The notes under the pieces are model-generated. The model did not search any database, was not told the DNA's origin, and saw nothing but the letters and a program-made list of their open reading frames with translations. The position numbers and the translations under genes are program-made. 38,265 nucleotides of DNA, from the NCBI GenBank assembly GCA_009780185.1, contig WRAN01000021.1, positions 1-38,265 on the forward strand, read 5' to 3'. The first letter of the stretch is position 1, and the number at the start of each line of letters is the position of its first letter. The stretch comes from Defluviitaleaceae bacterium (lineage in GTDB: Bacteria > Bacillota > Clostridia > Lachnospirales > WQUN01). This document shows, piece by piece, positions 32,178 through 38,265 of this stretch.

Positions 32178-32993
32178 ATGCATTTTGACTCACATGTACA
32201 TTCCGCGGCTTCGCCGGATTCGGAGCTGGATCCTAATGTAGCAATCAAAGTCCTTGGGAAAAAGGGGCTGGGCGTTGCATTTACAGAGCATGTGGATTTT
32301 GTTACCCCCATAGAGGGGAAGGATTTATCTGCAAAAGATGCCCCCAATGGTGAATATGATTTTATTTGTGATTTTGATGTTTATCCGTCCCAGTACAAGG
32401 CTATACAAGATAGGTACCGGGATTCTGTTCTACTTGGGATAGAGATTGGCCTATGTGCCGCGTATTTGGATTTGAATACCCAAAAAGCAAATGAAGGGTA
32501 TGATTTTGTTTTGGGATCTATCCATAATGTGGATGGATACGATGTTTATAGTAGAAGTTCAGCTTTTGAACCTGAGGATTTTTGCCGCAGATACTTGACC
32601 TATGGAAAGGAAATGGTCGAGCTTTGCGGCTTTTTTGATTCCTATGGGCATATAGATTATATTGCCAGGTATAGCGAAAAGATTGAGAAGATTTTTCATT
32701 ATAAGAACTTCAGAGACGAGTTTGACGCTTTGCTTAAAGCCTTGGCGGAGAGAGACTTAGCTATGGAGATAAATACTTCCAGGTTTGGCAAGACTTCTCT
32801 TATAGGCCAGCTTACGCCTATATATAAGCGATTTAAGGAGCTTGGAGGCCGATATGTAACCATTGGCTCAGACTCTCATAATGAGTGGGCTCTTGGGCGT
32901 TATTATTCCGAGGCCCTGGGGATTTGTAAGATGACTGGACTTGTGCCTGTGTATTTCCGCGATCGGGAACGAATTTTGTGTGATAAAACATAA
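32178..32993 (+). CDS. PHP-domain phosphatase (histidinol-phosphatase-like)
   Basis: The 271-residue protein is a PHP-family metal-dependent phosphoesterase. The N-terminal metal motif is HVH in DSHVHSAASPDSE (His6 and His8). A glutamate/histidine pair follows in FTEHVDF, a further site in GIEIGL, then LGSIHNVDG, YGHIDYIARY and the C-terminal SDSHN. This layout is that of HisK-type histidinol-phosphatases, but no other histidine gene is present, so the substrate is open. It starts 4 bp after the carD-like gene and is followed by the operator-like repeats before nagB. Confidence 0.88.
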   Translation: MHFDSHVHSAASPDSELDPNVAIKVLGKKGLGVAFTEHVDFVTPIEGKDLSAKDAPNGEYDFICDFDVYPSQYKAIQDRYRDSVLLGIEIGLCAAYLDLNTQKANEGYDFVLGSIHNVDGYDVYSRSSAFEPEDFCRRYLTYGKEMVELCGFFDSYGHIDYIARYSEKIEKIFHYKNFRDEFDALLKALAERDLAMEINTSRFGKTSLIGQLTPIYKRFKELGGRYVTIGSDSHNEWALGRYYSEALGICKMTGLVPVYFRDRERILCDKT

Positions 32994-33004
32994 ATACAAA
33001 ATAC

Positions 33005-33058
33005 GGTTTTGATGATAATGACGAAAGCGATTTTCGGTTTTAATGATAACGACAAAGG
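33005..33058. promoter_or_regulatory. Two direct repeats before nagB, one identical to a site before the GH105 operon
   Basis: Bases 33005-33029 are the exact reverse complement of 14734-14758. A degenerate second copy follows in the same orientation from 33036 to 33058 (ggttttaatgataacgac core), 31 bases on, or about three helical turns. Such phased direct repeats are typical of activator or repressor binding sites. Confidence 0.6.
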
Positions 33059-33117
33059 TTTTTCATATTTGGTTAATAACAAAATCGCCCGCTATGGGCT
33101 GATAGGAGTGATTTATT

Positions 33118-33855
33118 ATGTTACGCAATTTTCATTTGTATGTTGAAAAGGATTATGATGCTTTGAGTTTGAGGGCAGCTGAGATTTTTGCCGATGAAGT
33201 TAATAAGAAGCCTGCCGGTGCTTTTGGGTTTGCTACCGGCTCTACCCCTATTGGTATGTATAAAGCCTTAATTGAAATGCAAAAAACTAGAAAGGCCAAT
33301 CTTACAGAGATTACCGCGTTCAACTTGGATGAATATTATCCGATAAAAAAAGATGATGATCAGAGTTATTGCTATTTTATGAGGCAGAACCTTTTTGATG
33401 GGATTGGATTATCAGCCGACAAGACTTTTATTCCTCGCGGTGATGCCCCGGACCCAGTGGCTGAATGTACAGCATACGATGAAAAGATTGCCGCAGCCGG
33501 AGGGATTGAAATGCAAATCCTAGGCCTTGGAGCCAATGGACATATTGGGTTTAATGAGCCTGATTCCAAGCTTGTGGCAACTACTTATTATGTGCCTTTG
33601 GCTGAGTCTACCATCGAAAGCAATGCCCGATTCTTTGCTTCACCCGAAGATGTGCCCCGCCACGCCCTCACCATGGGCCTCAATAGCATTATGATGGCGA
33701 AGCGGATAATCTTGTTGGTTAGTGGCGAGGGTAAGGCCAGTATCTTGAAAGAAGTGCTGGGTGGCCCAATTACTACTATGGTGCCAGGGTCTTTATTGCA
33801 ATTGCACCGTGATGTAACTGTTGTTATAGATGAAGCGGCTGGAAAACTTTTATAA
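33118..33855 (+). CDS. nagB: Glucosamine-6-phosphate deaminase
   Basis: NagB converts glucosamine 6-phosphate to fructose 6-phosphate and ammonia, the entry of amino sugars into glycolysis. The 245-residue protein matches the short Firmicutes form. It shows the phosphate-binding FATGSTPIGMY (38-48), the FNLDEYY catalytic segment with Asp71 and Glu72, and LGLGANGHIGFNEP (135-148) with His142. TAGGAG precedes the ATG. No nagA or nagE is adjacent. Two operator-like repeats sit in the 124-bp upstream region, one identical to a site before the GH105 operon. Confidence 0.95.
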   Translation: MLRNFHLYVEKDYDALSLRAAEIFADEVNKKPAGAFGFATGSTPIGMYKALIEMQKTRKANLTEITAFNLDEYYPIKKDDDQSYCYFMRQNLFDGIGLSADKTFIPRGDAPDPVAECTAYDEKIAAAGGIEMQILGLGANGHIGFNEPDSKLVATTYYVPLAESTIESNARFFASPEDVPRHALTMGLNSIMMAKRIILLVSGEGKASILKEVLGGPITTMVPGSLLQLHRDVTVVIDEAAGKLL

Positions 33856-33862
33856 AGAACTT

Positions 33863-35491
33863 ATGGGACATACAAAAGAACTGGAGAAAAAGAATAACCA
33901 CTTTGTAAAGCAAGCCGCTATTCTAGCAGCGGCTTCTTTGCTTGTGCGTTTGATTGGGTTCTTTTATCGTATTCCTCTTACGCGTCTTGTAGGGGATGAG
34001 GGTAATGCTTTTTATCTTTCGGCTTATTATGTCTATGCTTTTGCTATTACTCTTACTTCTGGTGCGCTTCCGGCGGCCATTTCTAAGCTGGTAAGTGAGA
34101 GGATTGCCACAGGGCGCTATTCAGATGCTCATGAGCTTTTTAAAACAGCGTTGGGTTTTGCCGCTGCTGTTGGTGCTTTGGTGGCTTTTTTTATGTTCTT
34201 TTGGGCTGATTGGCTTACCAATTTGAGGTTCTTTAATTTTCCTGAGGCGGCTTATTCTGTTCGGGCTTTGGCACCTACTATATTTGCTGTGGCTCTTCTT
34301 GCAGTATTTCGCGGGTATTTTCAGGGGATGAATACTATGGTACCAACGGCCATATCCCAGGTTATAGAGCAGATATTAAACGCTGGATTTTCTCTTTGGC
34401 TTGCTCATGTGTTTATAAGGACTACACGAGTAGAGCTTGCGGCGGCTGGGGCGGCGGCTGGTACCGGTATTGGCGTTGTGGCTGGGCTTATTGTTGCGGG
34501 TGGGTGTTATTTACTTGTGGCTAAGAAGATACGAGTTAGAGCTGCGGGGAATAGACATACTCATTCTCTTGCAGAAAGTGGTGAGAAGCGAGAGGATCAG
34601 ATAAAGGCGCTTTTACTTACTGCGTTTCCTATAATTATAGGAATGGGAATTTATCAGATAGCTAATTTTATAGATATAGGGATGGCTAGGGATAGGATTA
34701 TGTCTTCTGGGTTTTTTACTGAGGATGAAGTGGTTGAAATGGTGGGGCAGTTTACAGGGAAGTTTTTGCTTTTGACTACGTTGCCTGTGGCTCTTAGTGT
34801 GGCTCTTAGTCAGGCTGTTATTCCTGATATTTCTTCTTCCCGGGCTGTTATGGATAAAGGTGCTGTTAAGGAAAAGATTAATACTGCTATGCGGATTAGT
34901 ATGACCCTTTCTATCCCTGCGGTGGTTGGGCTTTCTGTTTTAGCTGATCCTATTCTTGCGCTTTTACTGCCTGATCACCCTGAGGGTGGATGGCTTCTTA
35001 GGTACGGGGCTGTTAGTATAATCTTTTTGGCTTTGGTGCAGGTTTCTACAGGGGCTTTGCAGGGGATTGGGAAGGTTTTGCTTCCTGCTATTGCTGCTTT
35101 TTTTGGGGTGCTTATTAAGATTCCTGTTAATTGGTTTTTGCTGGCTGTTCCTGGGATTAATATTTTGGGGGCGGTTATTAGTACTATTGTTTGTTATGTT
35201 GTGGCGGCTGGGATTAATTTAGTCTTCCTTTATAAGCATACTGGGGTTATGCCGGATTATGTAAGGGCTTTTGGTAAGCCTGCTTTTGCGTCTTTGGGTA
35301 TGGGGCTTGTGTGTTTTATTACTCATTATATGGTTGGGCTTATTGCACCTGACCGGGTTGCTACTGTTTTGGCTCTTGGAGCTGGGGTACCGGTTTACTT
35401 GGTGCTTATGTGGATGGTTGGAGGGTTTTCTCATAAAGATGTGGATTCTGCGCCGCTGCCTAAGGCTTGGCGGAAGTGGTTGAAGTCTTAA
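33863..35491 (+). CDS. MOP-superfamily polysaccharide/lipid flippase (SpoVB/MurJ-like)
   Basis: The protein of about 542 residues has around fourteen membrane helices and belongs to the polysaccharide biosynthesis/MVF family, which flips lipid-linked sugar precursors. The opening FVKQAAILAAASLLVRLIGFFYRIPLTRLVGDEGNAFY is typical of SpoVB and related Clostridial proteins, as is FRGYFQGMNTMVPTAISQVIEQ (about 150-175). It could serve spore cortex, cell wall or surface polysaccharide synthesis. The start is uncertain: the ATG at 33863, 8 bp after nagB, has only a weak AAAGAA site, and an in-frame ATG at 33830 would overlap nagB. The 3' half favours T-ending codons more strongly than neighbouring genes. 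Confidence 0.88.
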   Translation: MGHTKELEKKNNHFVKQAAILAAASLLVRLIGFFYRIPLTRLVGDEGNAFYLSAYYVYAFAITLTSGALPAAISKLVSERIATGRYSDAHELFKTALGFAAAVGALVAFFMFFWADWLTNLRFFNFPEAAYSVRALAPTIFAVALLAVFRGYFQGMNTMVPTAISQVIEQILNAGFSLWLAHVFIRTTRVELAAAGAAAGTGIGVVAGLIVAGGCYLLVAKKIRVRAAGNRHTHSLAESGEKREDQIKALLLTAFPIIIGMGIYQIANFIDIGMARDRIMSSGFFTEDEVVEMVGQFTGKFLLLTTLPVALSVALSQAVIPDISSSRAVMDKGAVKEKINTAMRISMTLSIPAVVGLSVLADPILALLLPDHPEGGWLLRYGAVSIIFLALVQVSTGALQGIGKVLLPAIAAFFGVLIKIPVNWFLLAVPGINILGAVISTIVCYVVAAGINLVFLYKHTGVMPDYVRAFGKPAFASLGMGLVCFITHYMVGLIAPDRVATVLALGAGVPVYLVLMWMVGGFSHKDVDSAPLPKAWRKWLKS

Positions 35492-35523
35492 AAAGAGATA
35501 GGTAAAAGAAACATGCCAAGACC

Positions 35524-35592
35524 GACAGACGAAAAACTTTCCTTGCCAATGAAAAGATATTGGCGCGGAAAGTATTTCGTCTGTCTTTGTTT
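35524..35592 (+). terminator. Long terminator-like hairpin
   Basis: Three stacked stems, 35524-35534/35575-35585, 35536-35542/35567-35573 and 35545-35550/35559-35564, form a hairpin of about 62 nt followed by T-rich sequence. It lies between the flippase gene and the regulator's promoter. Confidence 0.8.
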
Positions 35593-35655
35593 TTGGGGTT
35601 TTTATTGCTAGGTTTTTGCAAGACAATGGAAAATATAAATCTTTTAATACATGTG

Positions 35656-35684
35656 TTGACATTTATTTTCTTTGTGTTTATAAT
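35656..35684 (+). promoter_or_regulatory. Consensus sigma-A promoter of the RRNPP-like regulator
   Basis: A perfect TTGACA (35656-35661), a 17-bp spacer and a perfect TATAAT (35679-35684) give a 5' leader of about 60 nt before the ATG at 35751. This is the only fully consensus promoter I found in the window. Confidence 0.9.
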
Positions 35685-35750
35685 GCATAAAAAATAATGT
35701 TGAAATTTGAATAACTCTGTCATATAAATCGCTATAGTGAGGTGGATATT

Positions 35751-37040
35751 ATGGCAACACTATCTGTTGGAGAAAAGTTATTTATTCTAAGGACGCATCT
35801 TGGTATAAATGAGATGGAGTTTGGTAGCATAGCAGGCTCAGATTCACAAACTGTTAAGGCGGTGGAAAGAGGCGAAACCGCCTATACGGAAGCGCAAGAG
35901 CGAAAATTAAGAAAACGTTTGCGCTTGGAAGGGCTCCCCTTGTCAGAGGAAGAATGTATTATATCTAAGGTGACGTTTTACAACTATCGTGATTTTATTA
36001 GGGATGGGAATTTAATAGAGGCTCGAAAGATACATGAGAGCATGGCCAACATTGGTAATATAGAGCCATGTGATCCTGATATGGTTTTATTGTTTAGGAT
36101 GTTTGAGGCACAGATGTTTATTGCTGAAGGTGCCTATGACACCGCTAAAGATAAGCTTGATGATGCCCAAGATTACATGGACAAGACAAATAACGAAAAT
36201 CGGTATCACTATAACTATAGCATGGGGCTTCTTGGATGTTTTCAAGGGGATTATGATAGCGGTACGGCATTTCTTGAAAAGGCATATGAAATATTGGATG
36301 ACAATGCAAAACTTTTACCGGAAGACGATATGAGGCTTTATTATAATCTAGCTTCGTGTTATACGTATATTGAAAAACCACATAAGGCTATGTTTTTCTA
36401 TCGTAAAGTGTTGCAATCGCATGGGAAAGATAGAGTGATGGGCTTTCATATTGATCTAGGTACTGACCTCGCACTTAACTGCATAAGAGCGAATCAATTG
36501 CGTGAAGCTAAAAAACTACTTGATAAGTATGTGATAAAGGCTAAAAGTACGAGAAATGGAGTTTATATCGGTCGCGTTTCATTTTGCTTTGGATATTTAT
36601 TCGAGAAAAGTGAAAACTGGGAATCGGCTATAGATTACTATAATCAGGCTCTAAAAAATTTTCCAAAAGATTTAGATAATTATTTTGCATCTCTAAGGCA
36701 TAAGATTTATTGTCTTATACGGAATAATAAATTTGCTACCGCAGAGCGAGAGATCAATAAAGCAAAGGATTTATGTGAGACAAATGAGCTGTGGCCAATC
36801 TATTTTGAGGCTATGGAATGTTATCTTTCTCTTAGCCGCCGCATGGGTACTCCGAATGAGGAGGCATGCAAATATATAGAAATTGTGGCAATACCGCATT
36901 TTCGTGAAAATCATGATCATTTTACCGCACTTGAGTTTTGTAAACTTCTTTCGCGGCATTATGACAAGATAAGCAACTCCGAGAAAGCTTCACAGATGAA
37001 AGGCATGATTAATGAGATATATGAATGGATTTTTTGTTAG
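35751..37040 (+). CDS. XRE-like HTH and TPR-repeat regulator (RRNPP-like)
   Basis: The 429-residue cytoplasmic protein starts with a short helix-turn-helix-like region (about 1-60: LGINEMEFGSIAGSDSQTVKAVERG). About 350 residues of helical repeats follow with TPR-type consensus positions (for example FFYRKVL, AIDYYNQALKNFP and AEREINKAKDLC). This is the architecture of the Rgg/NprR/PlcR/PrgX/Rap group, in which the TPR part binds a re-imported signal peptide and changes DNA binding. I use the ATG at 35751, 5 nt after GAGGTGG; the GTG at 35742 overlaps that site. A 70-residue secreted-peptide gene begins 20 bp after its stop. The HTH is weak, so a Rap-like, non-DNA-binding role cannot be excluded. 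Confidence 0.85.
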   Translation: MATLSVGEKLFILRTHLGINEMEFGSIAGSDSQTVKAVERGETAYTEAQERKLRKRLRLEGLPLSEEECIISKVTFYNYRDFIRDGNLIEARKIHESMANIGNIEPCDPDMVLLFRMFEAQMFIAEGAYDTAKDKLDDAQDYMDKTNNENRYHYNYSMGLLGCFQGDYDSGTAFLEKAYEILDDNAKLLPEDDMRLYYNLASCYTYIEKPHKAMFFYRKVLQSHGKDRVMGFHIDLGTDLALNCIRANQLREAKKLLDKYVIKAKSTRNGVYIGRVSFCFGYLFEKSENWESAIDYYNQALKNFPKDLDNYFASLRHKIYCLIRNNKFATAEREINKAKDLCETNELWPIYFEAMECYLSLSRRMGTPNEEACKYIEIVAIPHFRENHDHFTALEFCKLLSRHYDKISNSEKASQMKGMINEIYEWIFC

Positions 37041-37060
37041 CAATGAAGGGTGGTTGAAGT

Positions 37061-37273
37061 ATGAAAAGAAAATTAATCGCCGTAGCAATCACCTTAATTT
37101 TAGTACTTAGCGCTATAGTACCTGTTTATGCGGGGCCAGACGGAGGGGGTTCTGATCCACCAGTAATAGGCCTTCCCCGAGGGCGATCTATTGCACTACC
37201 TATTACACTGACTATTTGCATTGAATATTGCAACTGCAATACACCTTTATGTGAATGTGATTTGCCAGAATAA
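37061..37273 (+). CDS. Secreted cysteine-rich small peptide, candidate signal propeptide
   Basis: This 70-residue precursor has a textbook signal peptide (MKRK, hydrophobic 5-20, cleavage predicted after VYA at 24). The mature part of about 46 residues begins Gly/Pro-rich (GPDGGGSDPP), has a hydrophobic middle and ends CIEYCNCNTPLCECDLPE, with five cysteines (53, 57, 59, 64, 66). AAGGGTGG lies 6 nt before the ATG. It follows the HTH-TPR regulator by 20 bp, the usual place for the pheromone gene in RRNPP cassettes. It is longer and more Cys-rich than most pheromone precursors, so a RiPP-like or Cys-rich effector peptide is an alternative. Confidence 0.75.
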   Translation: MKRKLIAVAITLILVLSAIVPVYAGPDGGGSDPPVIGLPRGRSIALPITLTICIEYCNCNTPLCECDLPE

Positions 37274-37302
37274 ATTCATCCCACCAAAAGCGCGAAAAAA
37301 CG

Positions 37303-37334
37303 CATATGCCATATCAGTCATCAGATGGCATGTG
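37303..37334 (+). other. Hairpin downstream of the peptide gene
   Basis: Bases 37303-37312 pair with 37325-37334 (catatgccat/atggcatgtg, one wobble) around a 12-nt loop. There is no T-run, so it may protect the 3' end of the transcript or act with the terminator that follows. Confidence 0.5.
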
Positions 37335-37340
37335 TATGAG

Positions 37341-37389
37341 AGAAGCCATTATGTTAAGTTTTATTACTTAGCGTGATGGCTTCTTTTTT
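37341..37389 (+). terminator. Rho-independent terminator of the regulator/peptide unit
   Basis: Bases 37341-37349 pair with 37376-37384 (agaagccat/atggcttct). A small inner stem (taag.../...ctta) lies within the loop, and five more T residues follow. Confidence 0.85.
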
Positions 37390-37430
37390 GCGTATTGTGT
37401 AGAATAATGCAAAAAGATAAAGAAAATTGC

Positions 37431-37459
37431 TTGTAGTTAAAATGCTAATGTGGTAAAAT
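37431..37459 (+). promoter_or_regulatory. Probable promoter of the proline-rich secreted protein
   Basis: TTGTAG (37431-37436), a 17-bp spacer and TAAAAT (37454-37459) give a predicted leader of about 82 nt before the ATG at 37548. Confidence 0.6.
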
Positions 37460-37465
37460 CATCAA

Positions 37466-37547
37466 AATCGCAAAGAGGCGTGCTCCTTGGCTTTTCCCTG
37501 CGGGCAAAGCCAAAATCAGCGCTTCCTTGCCGACAAAGGAGGAAACG
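37466..37547 (+). promoter_or_regulatory. Structured mRNA leader with possible Shine-Dalgarno occlusion
   Basis: The leader contains a perfect 8-bp stem (37487-37494/37506-37513) inside further stems 37480-37484/37518-37522 and 37476-37478/37525-37527. The ribosome site AAAGGAGG (37535-37542) is complementary to two pyrimidine stretches in the leader, ctcctt (37483-37488) and tcctt (37524-37528). Segment ggcaa (37503-37507) can instead pair with ttgcc (37527-37531). The alternatives suggest translational control. It does not match a riboswitch class I know. Confidence 0.5.
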
Positions 37548-38265
37548 ATGAAAACAGTAAGAAGAAAAGCAATGCTTAAAAGGGTGATGTGTTTATTGCT
37601 GTCAGCATTATTTCTGCTTTCACTAAGCGGCGCAGCAACGTCGAGTGTTTATGATACCTCAGAATATTACGAAGAAGAGAATGTAGAAATATTTTCTTTT
37701 TATGATCTGCCCATAATAGACGAAAGCCTTTGGGATGATTTTGATGCTCCCAATTCTTCAGATGATTTATTTGTACCGTTAAGCGCCCCAACGGTATCTG
37801 GGTTTGGGTCAGTAACCGGCCCTACATCAGCATCTTTAACGGGGATGATAAATAACCCCAGTAGCGAACAAATAACTTTTCGCGGCTTTTGGGTTCGCAG
37901 AAGCGATCAAAGCCAAGTTAGAGAGGTTCCGGGTAACGGCGGCGATGTATTTAGTGCAACTATAGGTGACCTTACAACAGGGGCCACTTATTTGGTTCGC
38001 GCAGTTATCCGAACCCCGGGGATGGTAAACAGCGCGATACAAAGTGATCCCCACTTTGAGATTAGGCCAACGCCGCCCCCAGGCGGGGCAACGCCACCCC
38101 CTGGTGGGTCAACGCCGACACCGCCTCCTGGCGGATCAACACCTACGCCACCTCCTGGAGGGTCTACACCTACACCGCCTCCGACACCTACCCCAACCCC
38201 AGCGCCGTCATTTTCCTTTAATCCGTCACACTTACCTCCTTGGAACTCTACACCATGGACACCCA
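37548..38265 (+). CDS. Secreted protein with proline-rich tandem repeats (3' end outside window)
   Basis: An open frame of at least 239 codons begins at an ATG with AAAGGAGG 5 nt upstream and runs off the window without a stop. The N-terminus is basic, followed by a hydrophobic stretch (about residues 13-32), so it is exported. An acidic segment (about 36-80) precedes a domain of about 90 residues (VSGFGSVTGPTSASLTGMI... TYLVRAVIRTPG) that looks like a fibronectin type III-like or bacterial Ig-like fold. After that come imperfect repeats of Pro-Pro-Pro-Gly-Gly-[Ser/Ala]-Thr-Pro (from about residue 180), probably a wall-spanning linker. Its C-terminal domain is missing here. The function is unknown. 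Confidence 0.8.
   Translation, partial: MKTVRRKAMLKRVMCLLLSALFLLSLSGAATSSVYDTSEYYEEENVEIFSFYDLPIIDESLWDDFDAPNSSDDLFVPLSAPTVSGFGSVTGPTSASLTGMINNPSSEQITFRGFWVRRSDQSQVREVPGNGGDVFSATIGDLTTGATYLVRAVIRTPGMVNSAIQSDPHFEIRPTPPPGGATPPPGGSTPTPPPGGSTPTPPPGGSTPTPPPTPTPTPAPSFSFNPSHLPPWNSTPWTP
38083..38200 (+). repeat. In-frame imperfect tandem repeats encoding Pro-Gly-Gly-Ser-Thr-Pro
   Basis: The unit of about 27 bp (encoding TPTPPPGGS, with one shorter unit) recurs about four times with third-position differences. This shows selection on the protein linker rather than a recent DNA duplication. Confidence 0.75.

Noticed and set aside
37466..37547. Cyclic-di-GMP riboswitch before the proline-rich secreted protein
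   Set aside because: CAAAG-like words occur, but the two-helix layout with the GNRA tetraloop and receptor of the c-di-GMP-I class, and the conserved segments of c-di-GMP-II, could not be found.
38083..38200. Possible CRISPR-like or satellite repeat
   Set aside because: The repeats are in frame, degenerate at third positions and encode a Pro/Gly/Ser/Thr linker; there are no spacers.

Overview
The window looks like a chromosomal segment of a low-to-moderate-GC, spore-forming anaerobic Firmicute of the class Clostridia. Pointers are purine-rich Shine-Dalgarno sites before almost every gene, ATG/GTG/TTG starts, a SpoIID-type protein, a SpoVB-like flippase, rubrerythrin, a NifS/NifU pair, a CarD-type regulator, and a methanol:corrinoid methyltransferase of the kind found in acetogens and methanogens. 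I cannot name a genus. No prophage, transposase or CRISPR array is visible.

Layout. 1-5100: the tail of an unknown gene, a GNAT acetyltransferase, an uncharacterised lipoprotein with an overlapping small membrane protein, then a near-perfect palindromic operator driving an ABC ATPase and FtsX-like permease (MacB type). 5100-10400: adenosylhomocysteinase (minus strand), the tldD-tldE-ogt operon and rubrerythrin. 10400-10900: a structured non-coding RNA of about 330 nt, closed by a 16-bp terminal helix, which I could not assign to any class. 10900-14650: an MFS transporter facing a minus-strand cluster of nitroreductase, a DUF6106-like membrane protein and an IMP dehydrogenase homologue that has lost its catalytic cysteine. 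14700-19170: a tightly overlapping three-gene carbohydrate operon (GH105 hydrolase, GPH symporter, uncharacterised lyase-like protein). 19179-20546: orphan mtaB. 20600-25430: tRNA-Leu, a SpoIID-like protein, queA, a GLUG-repeat secreted protein, a 70-residue protein, a nested palindrome, a FucU-like mutarotase and an unusual tRNA-Val. 25500-28630: NUDIX hydrolase, a cyclophilin lipoprotein, and the nifS-nifU cysteine desulfurase/scaffold pair. 28840-31140: secreted and membrane proteins of unknown role. 31600-35600: carD-like gene, PHP phosphatase, nagB and a SpoVB/MurJ-like flippase. 35650-38265: an XRE-TPR (RRNPP-like) regulator behind a consensus promoter, a 70-residue secreted cysteine-rich peptide gene directly after it, and a truncated proline-rich secreted protein with a structured leader.

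How the genes may work together. The GH105-GPH-lyase operon forms a plausible route for uronic-acid-containing polysaccharide breakdown products. A 25-nt sequence just upstream of it recurs exactly, in inverted orientation, ahead of nagB, where a second degenerate copy follows about three helical turns later. This suggests a shared regulator that links uronate and amino-sugar use. MtaB beside that operon would fit use of methanol released from methyl-esterified pectin, but this is inference. The regulator plus secreted peptide at 35751-37273 has the architecture of a peptide quorum-sensing cassette. The best candidates for something undescribed are the large structured RNA, the active-site-altered IMPDH homologue, the regulator/peptide pair and the lyase-like family in the carbohydrate operon.

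Where a start codon was moved from the longest possible reading frame, the Shine-Dalgarno evidence is given. No database search was possible; family assignments rest on motifs and recalled family features.
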